From Chromatiales bacterium (GTDB lineage Bacteria > Pseudomonadota > Gammaproteobacteria > Chromatiales > Chromatiaceae), in contig JANQRK010000104.1 in NCBI GenBank assembly GCA_028284585.1, positions 27,759 to 91,758 of the forward strand: a stretch of DNA of 64,000 bases, written 5' to 3'. The translations under genes and the position numbers were made by a program. Positions 9,818 to 18,770 of this stretch are shown here, piece by piece. The notes below the pieces were generated by a model. The model was not told the DNA's origin and made no database searches. It worked only from the letters and a program-made list of their open reading frames with translations. Position 1 is the stretch's first letter, and every line of letters starts with the position of its first letter.

Positions 9818-10621
9818 TCAGTGGGCCTTGTCATCACCTTCAGCGCGTTGCATTTTCTGCAATTCTTCAGCAGTTGAAATGATTTCGCAGGACTCGAGTT
9901 CCGGCAAATTTGCCTCGTCGGGCTCGTAGCCGTTTTCTTTTAGCATCTCGCACATGTGTTGCATCCGCGTCTCGATCACATGGACATGATCGAGCATGCA
10001 ATTGATTGCATGGGCGACGGGATCCGGCGCATCGGCGGTGGCGCCATAGGCATCGAAGCCCATCTTAGTGGCAATCTTCTCGCGGTGTTCGGTATCGACT
10101 GGCCTCGGTTTGCGCTCGATCAAACGGCCGGGTACGCCGACCACCGTGGCATCGCCGGGCACGTCACGCAACACGACGGCATTCGATCCAATTCGCGCCC
10201 CTGAGCCGATCTCTATCGGGCCCAAGACCTTTGCGCCCGCACCGACCACGACGTCGTTCGCCAGGGTCGGGTGACGTTTTCCTTTCTGCCATGTGGTACC
10301 ACCGAGTGTGACGCCGTGGTAGAGCGTGCAGTCGTCGCCGATAATGGCCGTCTCACCAATAACCACTCCCATACCGTGGTCGATAAAAAAACGCCGCCCG
10401 ATGACCACTCCTGGATGAATCTCGATGCCGGTGAGCCAGCGGGACAAATGCGACACCATGCGGGCGGGCCATTTGACGCCGGCCTGCCAAAGCCTATGGG
10501 CAAGCCGGTGGAACAACAAGGCATGCAGGCCAGGGTAAGCAGTCAATATTTCCAGCGTGCTACGCGCCGCCGGATCGCGTTCGAACACGACGCGGATGTC
10601 TTCGCGGAGCTGATCGAACAT
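9818..10621 (-). CDS. cysE: Serine O-acetyltransferase
   Basis: Catalyses acetyl-CoA plus L-serine to O-acetylserine, the first committed step of cysteine synthesis, and so supplies the substrate of IscS. The 267-residue protein has the N-terminal helical domain and the left-handed beta-helix hexapeptide repeats. The catalytic region [20 protein letters not shown] is present, and [14 protein letters not shown] is diagnostic. It lies between trmJ and iscR, the usual gammaproteobacterial order. The C-terminus after residue 190 is longer than minimal CysE proteins and ends EGDDKAH. Confidence 0.95.
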   Translation of the reverse strand: MFDQLREDIRVVFERDPAARSTLEILTAYPGLHALLFHRLAHRLWQAGVKWPARMVSHLSRWLTGIEIHPGVVIGRRFFIDHGMGVVIGETAIIGDDCTLYHGVTLGGTTWQKGKRHPTLANDVVVGAGAKVLGPIEIGSGARIGSNAVVLRDVPGDATVVGVPGRLIERKPRPVDTEHREKIATKMGFDAYGATADAPDPVAHAINCMLDHVHVIETRMQHMCEMLKENGYEPDEANLPELESCEIISTAEELQKMQRAEGDDKAH

Positions 10622-10700
10622 GGTCGGGATACCGCTGGAAACCGAGGATGGGTCACTGTACTAAAGACCGCCGATACACACTAGGATGGGCACCACAGGT

Positions 10701-11435
10701 CTACTCCTGCCCGTCGCGTCGCATCGACTTCCGCCCTTGGGCAGCGCTTAGGATGCCACGCAGAATGTTCACCTCATCGCTGGCCGGCGCGGCGCGATGA
10801 AACAGCCGCCGCAACCGTCGCATCAGTTTCTTGGAGCGGCGCGCATCGATGAAGCCGATGTCATCCAAAGCCTGCCCGAGATGGGCAAAAAAACCCTCCA
10901 TCTCGGCGGTATCGGCCATCCCTTCGCTAATCGATGGGGGTGGCTCGCTGTGATCTGTCGCCAGCATCAGCTCGTAGCTCAAGATCTGCACCGCCATCGC
11001 CACATTGAGCGAGCTGAAGTCCGGGTTGGTCGGGATATGTACCAGGTGGGTGCACAAGTCCAGCTCATCGTTACTAAGCCCAGAACTCTCACGCCCGAAT
11101 ACCAATGCGACCGGCGCCTGTTGCGCCGCATCGATCGCGATGCCCCCAGCTTGACGTGGATCCAGTAGCGGCCAGCTGACCGAGCGCCGACGCGCGCTTG
11201 CTCCGAGTACAATCCTGCAATCCGCAACCGCCTCGGCCAAACTGTCGACCAAGCTTGCCGCATGCAACAAGTCATCCGCACCGGTCGCCCGGGCAAGCGC
11301 CGCCTCGCTTGGGAACTCGTTGGGCCGCACCAACACGAGCCGCGACAAACCCATGTTCTTCATGGCCCTAGCCGCCGCGCCGATGTTGCCGGGATGCGAA
11401 GTCTGCACCATGACGATGCGAATATTGGCGATCAT
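10701..11435 (-). CDS. trmJ: tRNA (cytidine/uridine-32-2'-O)-methyltransferase TrmJ
   Basis: A SPOUT-class enzyme that methylates the ribose of residue 32 in the anticodon loop of certain tRNAs using SAM. The 244-residue product shows the knot-fold motifs HPGNIGAAARAMKNMG, LVFGRESSGLSNDE and SSLNVAMAVQILSYEL. It is the first minus-strand gene of the trmJ-cysE-isc array and is divergent from suhB, as in many gammaproteobacteria. Confidence 0.94.
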   Translation of the reverse strand: MIANIRIVMVQTSHPGNIGAAARAMKNMGLSRLVLVRPNEFPSEAALARATGADDLLHAASLVDSLAEAVADCRIVLGASARRRSVSWPLLDPRQAGGIAIDAAQQAPVALVFGRESSGLSNDELDLCTHLVHIPTNPDFSSLNVAMAVQILSYELMLATDHSEPPPSISEGMADTAEMEGFFAHLGQALDDIGFIDARRSKKLMRRLRRLFHRAAPASDEVNILRGILSAAQGRKSMRRDGQE

Positions 11436-11665
11436 CGAGCGAGCTTAGCAAACCCCGCCCACGCCCAGCTTCCAGCATGGTGCCTTTTGCCGTATCCTGC
11501 CTGCGCCGCTTTACGGTTCATCAACAAGCTGCTGGTGGCACAAAACGCGGTGCTTCTCGTCCTGCCACATAGGACCAGTTGTCGACCGGACCCGACAACA
11601 CCATCTCGACCCAATCCCATGTCTCACTGTCACAAGCGGTTGACCCTGACTGCCTCTCGCGCACC

Positions 11666-12463
11666 ATGAATCCGACGACCAACATCGCGGTGCGCGCTGC
11701 CCGCCAGGCCGGCAGCATCATTATGCGGTCATTCAATCGAATCGATACGCTCAGCGTGGCGGAAAAGCAGGCCAATGACTATGTCAGCGAGGTCGATCGC
11801 AACGCCGAACAGGCGATCATCGACGTCATCCGCAGAGCCTATCCTGGGCATGCCATTTTGGCCGAGGAAAGCGGCCGGCAAGGCACCGGCGAATTCGAAT
11901 GGGTGATCGACCCACTCGACGGGACAACCAATTATCTGCACGGCTTCCCGCAGTTCGCTGTCTCGATCGCCCTGAAGCACCGTGGCCGACTCGAGACCGG
12001 CGTGGTTTACGATCCATTACGCGGCGACATGTTTACCGCGTACCGCGGCGGTGGGGCACAGCTCAACGACCGTCGCCTGCGCGTCAGCGACCGAAGAGGC
12101 CTCAAGGGTGCCCTGCTCGGAACCGGTATCCCGTTCCGTGACCAATGCTACATGGAGGCCTACCTCGCTATGCTGAGGGACCTGGCCAAGGAAACCGCGG
12201 GTATCCGGCGACCCGGCTCGGCGTCGCTGGATTTTGCCTATGTCGCGGCCGGACGTTTGGACGGTTTTTGGGAGCTTGGGCTATCGCAATGGGACTTCGC
12301 CGCCGGCGCGCTTCTCGTCCAAGAGGCGGGCGGCATCATCAGCGATATCCGCGGTGGCGGCGACTACTTGGAAACCGGCAATGTGATCGCCGCAGGACTG
12401 CGCCTGCACCGCGCCATGGTCGATACCGTCAAGCCCCATATTCCTGACGTGCTGCCCGGTTGA
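11666..12463 (+). CDS. suhB: Inositol monophosphatase family protein SuhB
   Basis: A Mg-dependent phosphatase; SuhB in enterobacteria also binds the transcription antitermination complex on rRNA operons. The start at 11666 gives MNPTTNIAVRAARQAGS, the normal N-terminus, and 265 residues. Active-site motifs are EESG near residue 70, WVIDPLDGTTNYLHGFP, and WDFAAGALLVQEAGG near the C-terminus. It is divergent from trmJ and followed after 19 bp by the nnrU-like gene. Confidence 0.94.
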   Translation: MNPTTNIAVRAARQAGSIIMRSFNRIDTLSVAEKQANDYVSEVDRNAEQAIIDVIRRAYPGHAILAEESGRQGTGEFEWVIDPLDGTTNYLHGFPQFAVSIALKHRGRLETGVVYDPLRGDMFTAYRGGGAQLNDRRLRVSDRRGLKGALLGTGIPFRDQCYMEAYLAMLRDLAKETAGIRRPGSASLDFAYVAAGRLDGFWELGLSQWDFAAGALLVQEAGGIISDIRGGGDYLETGNVIAAGLRLHRAMVDTVKPHIPDVLPG

Positions 12464-12482
12464 GCGCATCCGTATCTATTCA

Positions 12483-13139
12483 ATGGAAGTGCTAGTGGCG
12501 ATGGCCGTTTTCGTTTTGAGCCATGCCGCGATCGCGCGCACTGGCATCAAGCCCTCGCTGGTTAACCGCTTGGGCGCACGGACCTATCTGGCGCTGTACT
12601 CGACGCTGTCACTCATGCTGCTCGGCTGGGTGATCTATGCGGTGCTCACGGCAGATCGTGTTGTGTTGTGGGACACCCCCACTTGGTCTTACGGGTTCGC
12701 AGTTTTTCTTTCCGCGGCCGCATTCGTCCTCATCGGGATGGGTGCGCTTTCGCCAAATCCCCTGTCAGCGGCATTTCGTAAGACCGGATTCGACCCGGAA
12801 CGTCCCGGCATCGTGGGTTGGATCCGCCACCCACTGGTCATTGGTCTGGCGCTCTGGGGTATCGCTCACGTGCCGGGGAACGGCGACTGGCCAAGCCTCG
12901 TGTTGTTTGTCGGTTCCGCACTCTTTGGTCTGCTCGGCGTCTTTGCTGTCGAGCGGCGCTTAAAGCGCCGTCTCGGAAAGGACGAGTGGCTCAGACTTTC
13001 CCGCGGCCAGGGTAACGTCGATCGCTGGGCGCTGCTCGGTGCGGTCCTGGGACTTGCCCTGTGGGCTACCCTCCTGTACCTCCATCCGGCACTGTTCGCC
13101 GCAGACCCACTGGCTGTTGTTCTGGGTCAGTGGCGTTGA
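12483..13139 (+). CDS. NnrU family membrane protein
   Basis: A 218-residue integral membrane protein with about five or six hydrophobic helices (near residues 2-18, 35-57, 70-88, 112-128, 138-155 and 181-200). The motifs MGALSPNPLS and WIRHPLVIGLALWG are typical of the NnrU family. NnrU is linked to nitric oxide or nitrite metabolism in some denitrifiers, and relatives include the isoprenylcysteine-methyltransferase-like fold. No nitrogen-oxide reductase lies nearby, so the role here is uncertain. Confidence 0.75.
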   Translation: MEVLVAMAVFVLSHAAIARTGIKPSLVNRLGARTYLALYSTLSLMLLGWVIYAVLTADRVVLWDTPTWSYGFAVFLSAAAFVLIGMGALSPNPLSAAFRKTGFDPERPGIVGWIRHPLVIGLALWGIAHVPGNGDWPSLVLFVGSALFGLLGVFAVERRLKRRLGKDEWLRLSRGQGNVDRWALLGAVLGLALWATLLYLHPALFAADPLAVVLGQWR

Positions 13140-13343
13140 GCGAGGCACCCTAAGATGCTCCCTGGGCGCCCTGCATTAAGGAGTCTGGATCGCAATGCGC
13201 ACCCTGTGACGAATTTCGCTGTCAGCCATGCGCCTTAGGCCAACAATAGACTTAGTCTGGAGCGCGATGACTTGCGACCCCGCTCAGACCTTTGAGAAGC
13301 TGCCGATAATCCAAACAACAACCGTCAGATGTAAGGACAGCCC

Positions 13344-14225
13344 ATGCCGATCAAGCCAGTTTTCATCCTAGCGCTGACCCTGTGCTGGCACCCCCTTGCG
13401 CTGGCATTAGATCCAAGTTTGGCTCTGGCGAGCCACAACGAAGTGCGGGCGCAGGTCAATGCCGGCGACTACCCTGGCCAGCCCATACCCGATCCCTCGA
13501 TCCCACCCATGAACTGGGATGCGACCCTTGCGGCAGAGGCTGAAGCCTACGCCAAGCAATGTGTCTGGGAGCACAGCGACGACCGGGGCAACGAGGGAGA
13601 GAATCTCGCCACTTCCACCGATCTCAACTTCGGCATCGACGACGCAGTCGGGCTATGGGCCGACGAGCACAGCGGTTACGACTTCGCCAGCGGCAATTGT
13701 TCCATCGACGCATGCGGCCATTACACGCAGTTGGTTTGGAACAACTCGCAGCTCGTCGGGTGCGGTGACACTGTCTGCGCACCGCTGCGCCTGCCCTCTG
13801 GCGGCGTGTTGGCAGACCAAGCGCGCTACCACGTCTGCCGATATGCCACCGCGGGCAATATCAATGGCGAGCCGCCCTACGCGACTGCGGGCGACAATTC
13901 GCAACTGCTGGCGACCTACTCGGAGCGAACCCGCCTACTTACAGTCCCGTATGCACTGGTCTGGCAACCGAACAATAGGGTTCAAGCAGTCGCCGCCGAA
14001 TTCGAGCTGGTGTCTGGCAACCCAGTTCGCTTTGCCCTAACAGAGGTGTCGAACGAAACCTTTGTCGACGACCTGCACGTGACCATCTACGACGTCGGGA
14101 GCACCCGCTTATTCGTACCCCAGATCGATACCCTCCTAGGCGGGGTTTGGCAGCGTCACTCAGCCGTTTTTGATCTGGTTCCTGGCAAGGGCCCATTCCG
14201 GATCCAACTAGAACACTTCCGCTAA
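13344..14225 (+). CDS. Secreted CAP-domain (SCP/PR1) protein
   Basis: A 293-residue exported protein with a signal peptide ending near ALALDP. A CAP domain (residues about 25-180) contains AEAYAKQCVWEHSDD, GENLA, GHYTQLVWNNSQLVGCG and HVCRYATAGN, the conserved family blocks with paired cysteines. The last 110 residues form a separate beta-rich region (HVTIYDVGSTRLFVP) that I do not recognise. The ATG follows a TAAGGA ribosome-binding site. It probably acts in the periplasm or outside the cell. Confidence 0.85.
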   Translation: MPIKPVFILALTLCWHPLALALDPSLALASHNEVRAQVNAGDYPGQPIPDPSIPPMNWDATLAAEAEAYAKQCVWEHSDDRGNEGENLATSTDLNFGIDDAVGLWADEHSGYDFASGNCSIDACGHYTQLVWNNSQLVGCGDTVCAPLRLPSGGVLADQARYHVCRYATAGNINGEPPYATAGDNSQLLATYSERTRLLTVPYALVWQPNNRVQAVAAEFELVSGNPVRFALTEVSNETFVDDLHVTIYDVGSTRLFVPQIDTLLGGVWQRHSAVFDLVPGKGPFRIQLEHFR

Positions 14226-14264
14226 GCGGTAACGCAGGACACTGAAACCTGTTCCGAGCAGCAG

Positions 14265-15773
14265 TCAGGCAACCCCATCCTGCCTAAGGTGTTCCCTGGC
14301 CCTGATGATAAACGGGTGCTGGCGGCCGCTGGGTCCGTTGAGATAGAGCACACTCGCCGCCAGATAGCGCTCCCGCCACGGCGAGCCTAGGTAGCGTGCG
14401 TTCTCGAAGGCCGCCTCGGTGAATTTGTAGTCGTGATATCCGGTGTTGCGCAGTACGGTGTAGTGCCGCCCCAGGCGCATCAACTCGGGTATCGACCCAC
14501 CCCGCTTCAAATAGCCCAGCGCAGTGCGCGCTGCGGCCACTCGATCGGTAGCCAGCTGATCGAAAATCTGCGCCGCATTCAGACCCGCGTCAGCGGGCTC
14601 GAGCTGGTCGATGCGTAAATCACGCCGTACCTCCAGCGACTCGCGAAACAGCGGCATGAATGCCGCGGCCTGCAACAACAGCATTCCTCGAGTGTGCTCA
14701 TCCTCGGCATGCCGATAGGCATAGTGCAGCGCGTTGACGCTGGTATTGGCGTGTACCGCGATGATCCCATTCTGGCGCAACAGTAGTTCACCGGCCGCCA
14801 GGAACAAGGCCGGCCAGATCTGATCAGCTCCGGCGCCGCGCCGGATTATGTCCAACACGAACCGGCTTGCCTGTGTGGCCGAGCCCTGGCGCAGCACCGC
14901 CAAGATCTCGCTGGTCGGATCGAAAGTCGATTGGCGGCGTGGCCAATCGCCGGATAGCGAGTCCACCCATTGGAGATGCTGCCGCCAGGGCCGGTCTGGG
15001 GGCAAATCGGCCAATGCCGGATTGGTGCCACCGCCGTGGTTTTGTATCGCATAGGTCAGCGATCGCAGCATGGGCGCTGCCCGAACCGGGCCCAAAACCC
15101 GAATCAGCCGATGGCAATTGGCCGCAGTAATCGGCTTGTGACCGATGTGGCGAAAGTCTCGTGCGGCATACCGGAACAGCACATCGAACACCTTCGACAA
15201 TGGCTGCGCCGCAAGACAACCTACCAACGCGATATCCGCCGCCTCGGTATCCCAGCGCTGCAGTGTGTCGACGAACAACGTCTCGGCGCGTGCCGGATCG
15301 AGGCTCGCGGCGTCGGGCAAAGCGGGTAGGGTCCAGCCGGTCTCCAGCGCATCGCGTGCCTGGGCATCCTTGAACAAATCGGCCGCCCAAAGTATCGGCA
15401 GCCAGTGATCGGCGTCATCCCCGCGGACAGTCGTACGGTGGACCGCCTGTAGCACCATAAAGGCGTGGTACTTGAAACCCACCACTGGATAAGGCGCGAC
15501 CTCACGGGCCGCGGCCTCGGCAACCGCACCAAGCAGGTGCTCGTAGGCCAAGCCATCACGAATCAAGGGGACCAAGGTCTCTAGGAGGCGGTCACGCGGT
15601 GTGTCGCGTAGCAGCGCTACCAAACTGCCCAGCGCCCCACGATCAACGCTCGGCGTACTGGATACACCAACCCCGCCCAGGTGCCCTGACGCGGTCGCCA
15701 AGGCGGTCGTTACCAGGCCATTCAAGAATCCGCGCCGGTCCACTATCGCCGACCTCTGCTGGAAACACCTCAA
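14265..15773 (-). CDS. Tat-exported helical protein of unknown function
   Basis: A 502-residue protein whose N-terminus has a twin-arginine motif (DRRGFLNGLVTTALATA), suggesting export of a folded protein, perhaps with a cofactor. The rest is mostly alpha-helical and rich in Ala, Leu and Arg. It contains many conserved-looking His residues, for example YHAFMVLQAVHR, FRHIGHKPI, NHGGGTNPAL, NALHYAYRHAEDEHTRG and YHDYKF. I cannot assign a family. The gene stands alone between a CAP protein (convergent) and a palindromic repeat. Confidence 0.7.
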   Translation of the reverse strand: MRCFQQRSAIVDRRGFLNGLVTTALATASGHLGGVGVSSTPSVDRGALGSLVALLRDTPRDRLLETLVPLIRDGLAYEHLLGAVAEAAAREVAPYPVVGFKYHAFMVLQAVHRTTVRGDDADHWLPILWAADLFKDAQARDALETGWTLPALPDAASLDPARAETLFVDTLQRWDTEAADIALVGCLAAQPLSKVFDVLFRYAARDFRHIGHKPITAANCHRLIRVLGPVRAAPMLRSLTYAIQNHGGGTNPALADLPPDRPWRQHLQWVDSLSGDWPRRQSTFDPTSEILAVLRQGSATQASRFVLDIIRRGAGADQIWPALFLAAGELLLRQNGIIAVHANTSVNALHYAYRHAEDEHTRGMLLLQAAAFMPLFRESLEVRRDLRIDQLEPADAGLNAAQIFDQLATDRVAAARTALGYLKRGGSIPELMRLGRHYTVLRNTGYHDYKFTEAAFENARYLGSPWRERYLAASVLYLNGPSGRQHPFIIRAREHLRQDGVA

Positions 15774-15802
15774 GTAGACCGTAGAGACCGGTCAGTGGTT
15801 TC

Positions 15803-16072
15803 CTAGGGCCTGTTCAAACCAAGTGAGACGCAGCCTTGCTGCCCCAAAACGCGCCAGGCAAGGCGCGAGGAGAGAGGTTTAGTGAGTCTAAATGAACGAC
15901 GAGCAACGCCGCATGGCGTGTTTTGGGGCGCAACCCGAAGGGACGGGACCGTCTCACCGTCTAACAGCGTTGCTGCTCGCTCATGTGCGGTGGGCACAGC
16001 GCGCTCACAGTGCCTTGTTGGCCAGAAAAACGGCCGCCGTCGCTGCGTCTCAATTGGTGTGAACGGGCCTAG
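15803..16072. repeat. MITE-like element with about 30-bp imperfect terminal inverted repeats
   Basis: The left end 15803-15833 and right end 16043-16072 are inverted copies with a few mismatches (CTAGGGCCTGTTC at the left, GAACGGGCCTAG at the right). Inside, GCCCCAAAACGCGCC near 15840 is inverted near 15920. The readable 92-codon minus-strand frame has no credible protein features. It is probably a mobile non-coding repeat. Confidence 0.7.
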
Positions 16073-16150
16073 CTGGGCCACACGAGCGAACCCGCATTAA
16101 CGCTGCCTCGAGCTGGCTTACAGCTACCCGAGTGACAGCTTGGCGCTGGG

Positions 16151-17209
16151 TCAGCGAATCGTGACGCGATTGCGCCCTTCGTTCTTCGACTGATACAGGG
16201 CTTTGTCGGCGCGATCGATGGTCTCGGTTGGATCCTCGCCGGGCCGATGGACAGTGACACCTGCCGAGATGGTGATTTGCCCGAGCTTTTCTTTGTTATC
16301 CGACCGCACCAGCTGGGCGCTGGCAACCGCCTTGCAGATCGTATCCGCGACCACAGCGGCGCCTTGGTCCGGGGTCTCCGGCAGTAGGATAGTGAACTCC
16401 TCACCGCCATAGCGTGCTGCGTAGTCCTGGCCCTTGATGTTGTTGCGAAGCACTTGCGCCACGAAGCGAATCACCCGGTCACCTGTCAAGTGACCATGGG
16501 TATCATTGACTGCCTTGAAGTGATCAATGTCGAGCATGATAACCGCTGGCGGCTCACCCTCTGGCATCTCTGCGACGAAGCTGGCGAGACGGTCGAAGAG
16601 TGCCGCCCGGTTGCCCAATTGGGTCAAGGGATCGGTGATGGCTCGCTTGCGCTCGCGCGCAAGTTGTTCGCGAAGCTCGTCTAGCTGCTGAGACTTGACC
16701 TCGAACTCGCCCTGCATCTCATCGGTCGTCTGTTTCATCGCACGCGTCGCAACGACCAGATTCTGGATCAGGTCCTGTACATCGTCGATGTCTTCCTTAA
16801 TGGCGACATCGTCTGCGATACCCGCCAGGGTTCCGCTATAGTCGTCGGCATTGACTCCGGCCGTCTGCAATTGCTCACCCACTTCGGCAAGCAGCTCACC
16901 GAGACCACTGCGCACTGAGTCGACCTCATTGACATCGCCTTGAGCAATGAAGCGCTGAAACAGGCGAGCATTAACCTGCTCCGTGAAACACGTCCCCTGA
17001 GCGATCAGACGGTCAATCTCCTCCTTCAGCGTGGGGTCCTCACCACTGGCATAGCGATACCAAACCGCATAGTTTTCTGGGGTCGCGGCAACCTTGTGTT
17101 TGGACAACAAGGGAATGGTCAATCGAAGCAGCTCGGCCGCTCGGCTACTCAAAGACTCTTCGTCATCGCTACTGATAGTCTGCTGATTGCTCTCTAAAGG
17201 TCTATTCAT
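16151..17209 (-). CDS. Diguanylate cyclase (GGEEF)
   Basis: Synthesises c-di-GMP from two GTP. Residues 1-170 form a helical N-terminal region seen in many cytoplasmic cyclases (KHKVAATPENYAVWYRYASG), followed by a coiled coil (about 150-185). The GGDEF domain has DIDHFKAVNDTHGH and an intact active loop ARYGGEEFTILL. The inhibitory I-site position reads KGQD instead of RxxD, so product inhibition may be weakened. No membrane segment is present. It is first in a run of c-di-GMP genes on this strand, and its 5' end carries a 19-bp tandem duplication. Confidence 0.93.
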   Translation of the reverse strand: MNRPLESNQQTISSDDEESLSSRAAELLRLTIPLLSKHKVAATPENYAVWYRYASGEDPTLKEEIDRLIAQGTCFTEQVNARLFQRFIAQGDVNEVDSVRSGLGELLAEVGEQLQTAGVNADDYSGTLAGIADDVAIKEDIDDVQDLIQNLVVATRAMKQTTDEMQGEFEVKSQQLDELREQLARERKRAITDPLTQLGNRAALFDRLASFVAEMPEGEPPAVIMLDIDHFKAVNDTHGHLTGDRVIRFVAQVLRNNIKGQDYAARYGGEEFTILLPETPDQGAAVVADTICKAVASAQLVRSDNKEKLGQITISAGVTVHRPGEDPTETIDRADKALYQSKNEGRNRVTIR

Positions 17210-17231
17210 CTCTTAAAGGTCTATTCATCTC
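17195..17231 (-). repeat. 19-bp tandem duplication over the cyclase start codon, creating a short upstream ORF
   Basis: Two copies of an 18-base unit with period 19 (17195-17212 and 17214-17231) each contain ATGAATAGACC on the minus strand. The upstream copy starts an 8-codon frame whose TAG stop lies inside the first codons of the cyclase. Translation of the leader would end on top of the real start. Confidence 0.75.
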
Positions 17232-17291
17232 AGCCTAAAAGTAAGAGCCATAGATGGTGAAGAAGTGGGGGAGTTCATTTGCTGTTTGGGC

Positions 17292-18560
17292 TCACAGTTG
17301 ATCGATCACCCCGTTGGTCCAACCCAGTGCCTCGACCGAGACGCCGAACAAGTCGTCTTCGTCCAAGTCGGAAAACTGAATAGCTGACCACTGCGCTTTT
17401 TCGATCGCCAGGGCACAGTTGAGCGCTTCGCCCATGACACCCTCACGGTCAAGTATCGCTCCTCGTATGTCGTCGCTCAGCGGTAACCTCGCCAAGACTT
17501 TTTGGATCGGTTGCTTCATCAGAATATCCAACGCCGAAAACATGCCTACGGTAAACAGCCCCTCTGGGGAGACATTGGCGTGCCTTCCGAGGATCTCGCA
17601 GGTCTTTGCTCGCAACAGCGCAATCTCGATCATTGCGCGCGGCTGATCCGCCGAACCGCTCAATGCCAGCAAGGAGACCAAGTTCCGAATCTCGGACCGG
17701 CCGAGTAACACGACTGCTCGCTTGATCGAATCCACTTTGTTGGGGACACCGAAGAACGGCGAATTGATCAGCCTCAGCAGCTTGAAGCTCAGCGAAACGT
17801 CACGAACGATCTTTTCCTCGAGGTCCTCGATCGAGGCCTCGATGTTATGAACGGCCGCGAGCACCTCCATGATCGCAATCCGATTCGGAGAAAGATCGCG
17901 GACTTCATGGGTCCTGGGGCAGCCTAGGAAGTATCCCTGGAAATAGTCATAGCCACGTTGTTGATAGGTATCGTACTCATCCAGCGTTTGGATCTTGAGG
18001 GCACGCAGCGAGAGGTTTTTGAACGATCGCAGATGGTCGGTCAGCCGATCCAACTGATCGACTGGCACCTTATGGACATCGACCCGGTAGTCGTCGGCAA
18101 TGGATAGGAGGCGCTGGTCACGCAAGCTCCCGAAACCGCCCACAGACAAACCATAGCCCAGCTCCTTCAAGTTGTTGAGACTATCGAGGAGTGCATCGTC
18201 GACACTGATATTGTCCGGAATATCCAACACCAATTGCTCTGCTGGCAACTGGACCTGCGGCATCACGTCGAGGAAGGCACGCGTCACATTGATGACGGCC
18301 TTGCGATTGTAGACCAGCTGCTCGAGGCCAGCGCTGAGGATGGCAGACGTCAACACATGCGCCGTGGCGCCAGCAGCGGTTACATCGCCTACATTGTTGC
18401 CGGATGGCCTGAACAGTAGCTCGTAGCCGAACACACCCATCTGGTGGTTGTAGATGGGTTGTCGTGCGATCATCAGCGCGTGATCCGCCACCCTCTTTGC
18501 AACTTGCTGCTCGCTCGCTTTCATCTCACCCATCCGACGCCAATTGTTGTGACCGGGCAA
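17292..18560 (-). CDS. EAL-HDOD protein with degenerate EAL domain
   Basis: A 422-residue YuxH-like protein with an EAL-like domain (about 28-220) followed by an HDOD domain (about 225-420). The EAL signature is degraded: GYELLFRP in place of E-A-L with its basic residue, VLDIPD in place of the catalytic Glu, and GGFGS in place of DDFG. It should not hydrolyse c-di-GMP, although it could still bind a ligand or partner. The HDOD part (VRDVSLSFKLLRLINSPFFG, LGRSEIRNLVSLLAL) is typical of signalling output proteins. Confidence 0.9.
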   Translation of the reverse strand: MPGHNNWRRMGEMKASEQQVAKRVADHALMIARQPIYNHQMGVFGYELLFRPSGNNVGDVTAAGATAHVLTSAILSAGLEQLVYNRKAVINVTRAFLDVMPQVQLPAEQLVLDIPDNISVDDALLDSLNNLKELGYGLSVGGFGSLRDQRLLSIADDYRVDVHKVPVDQLDRLTDHLRSFKNLSLRALKIQTLDEYDTYQQRGYDYFQGYFLGCPRTHEVRDLSPNRIAIMEVLAAVHNIEASIEDLEEKIVRDVSLSFKLLRLINSPFFGVPNKVDSIKRAVVLLGRSEIRNLVSLLALSGSADQPRAMIEIALLRAKTCEILGRHANVSPEGLFTVGMFSALDILMKQPIQKVLARLPLSDDIRGAILDREGVMGEALNCALAIEKAQWSAIQFSDLDEDDLFGVSVEALGWTNGVIDQL

Positions 18561-18770
18561 AGGCTCGCCGCCACTGACGCCCGCATCGATCTGCCGGCTT
18601 GTCCTGCAAGACTATCGACCCCGCACAGTCGACCTTGATATCTCGAAGCAACAAAAAGCGATTCGCAGCTGAAGCGTCGCCACATCTCACATCGGCAGAT
18701 GTGCAGCACGAAAAACCATGCTCGCTGCAATGCACTCCGCGTCAATGAGCACGCCTCTTCGGCAACTCGT

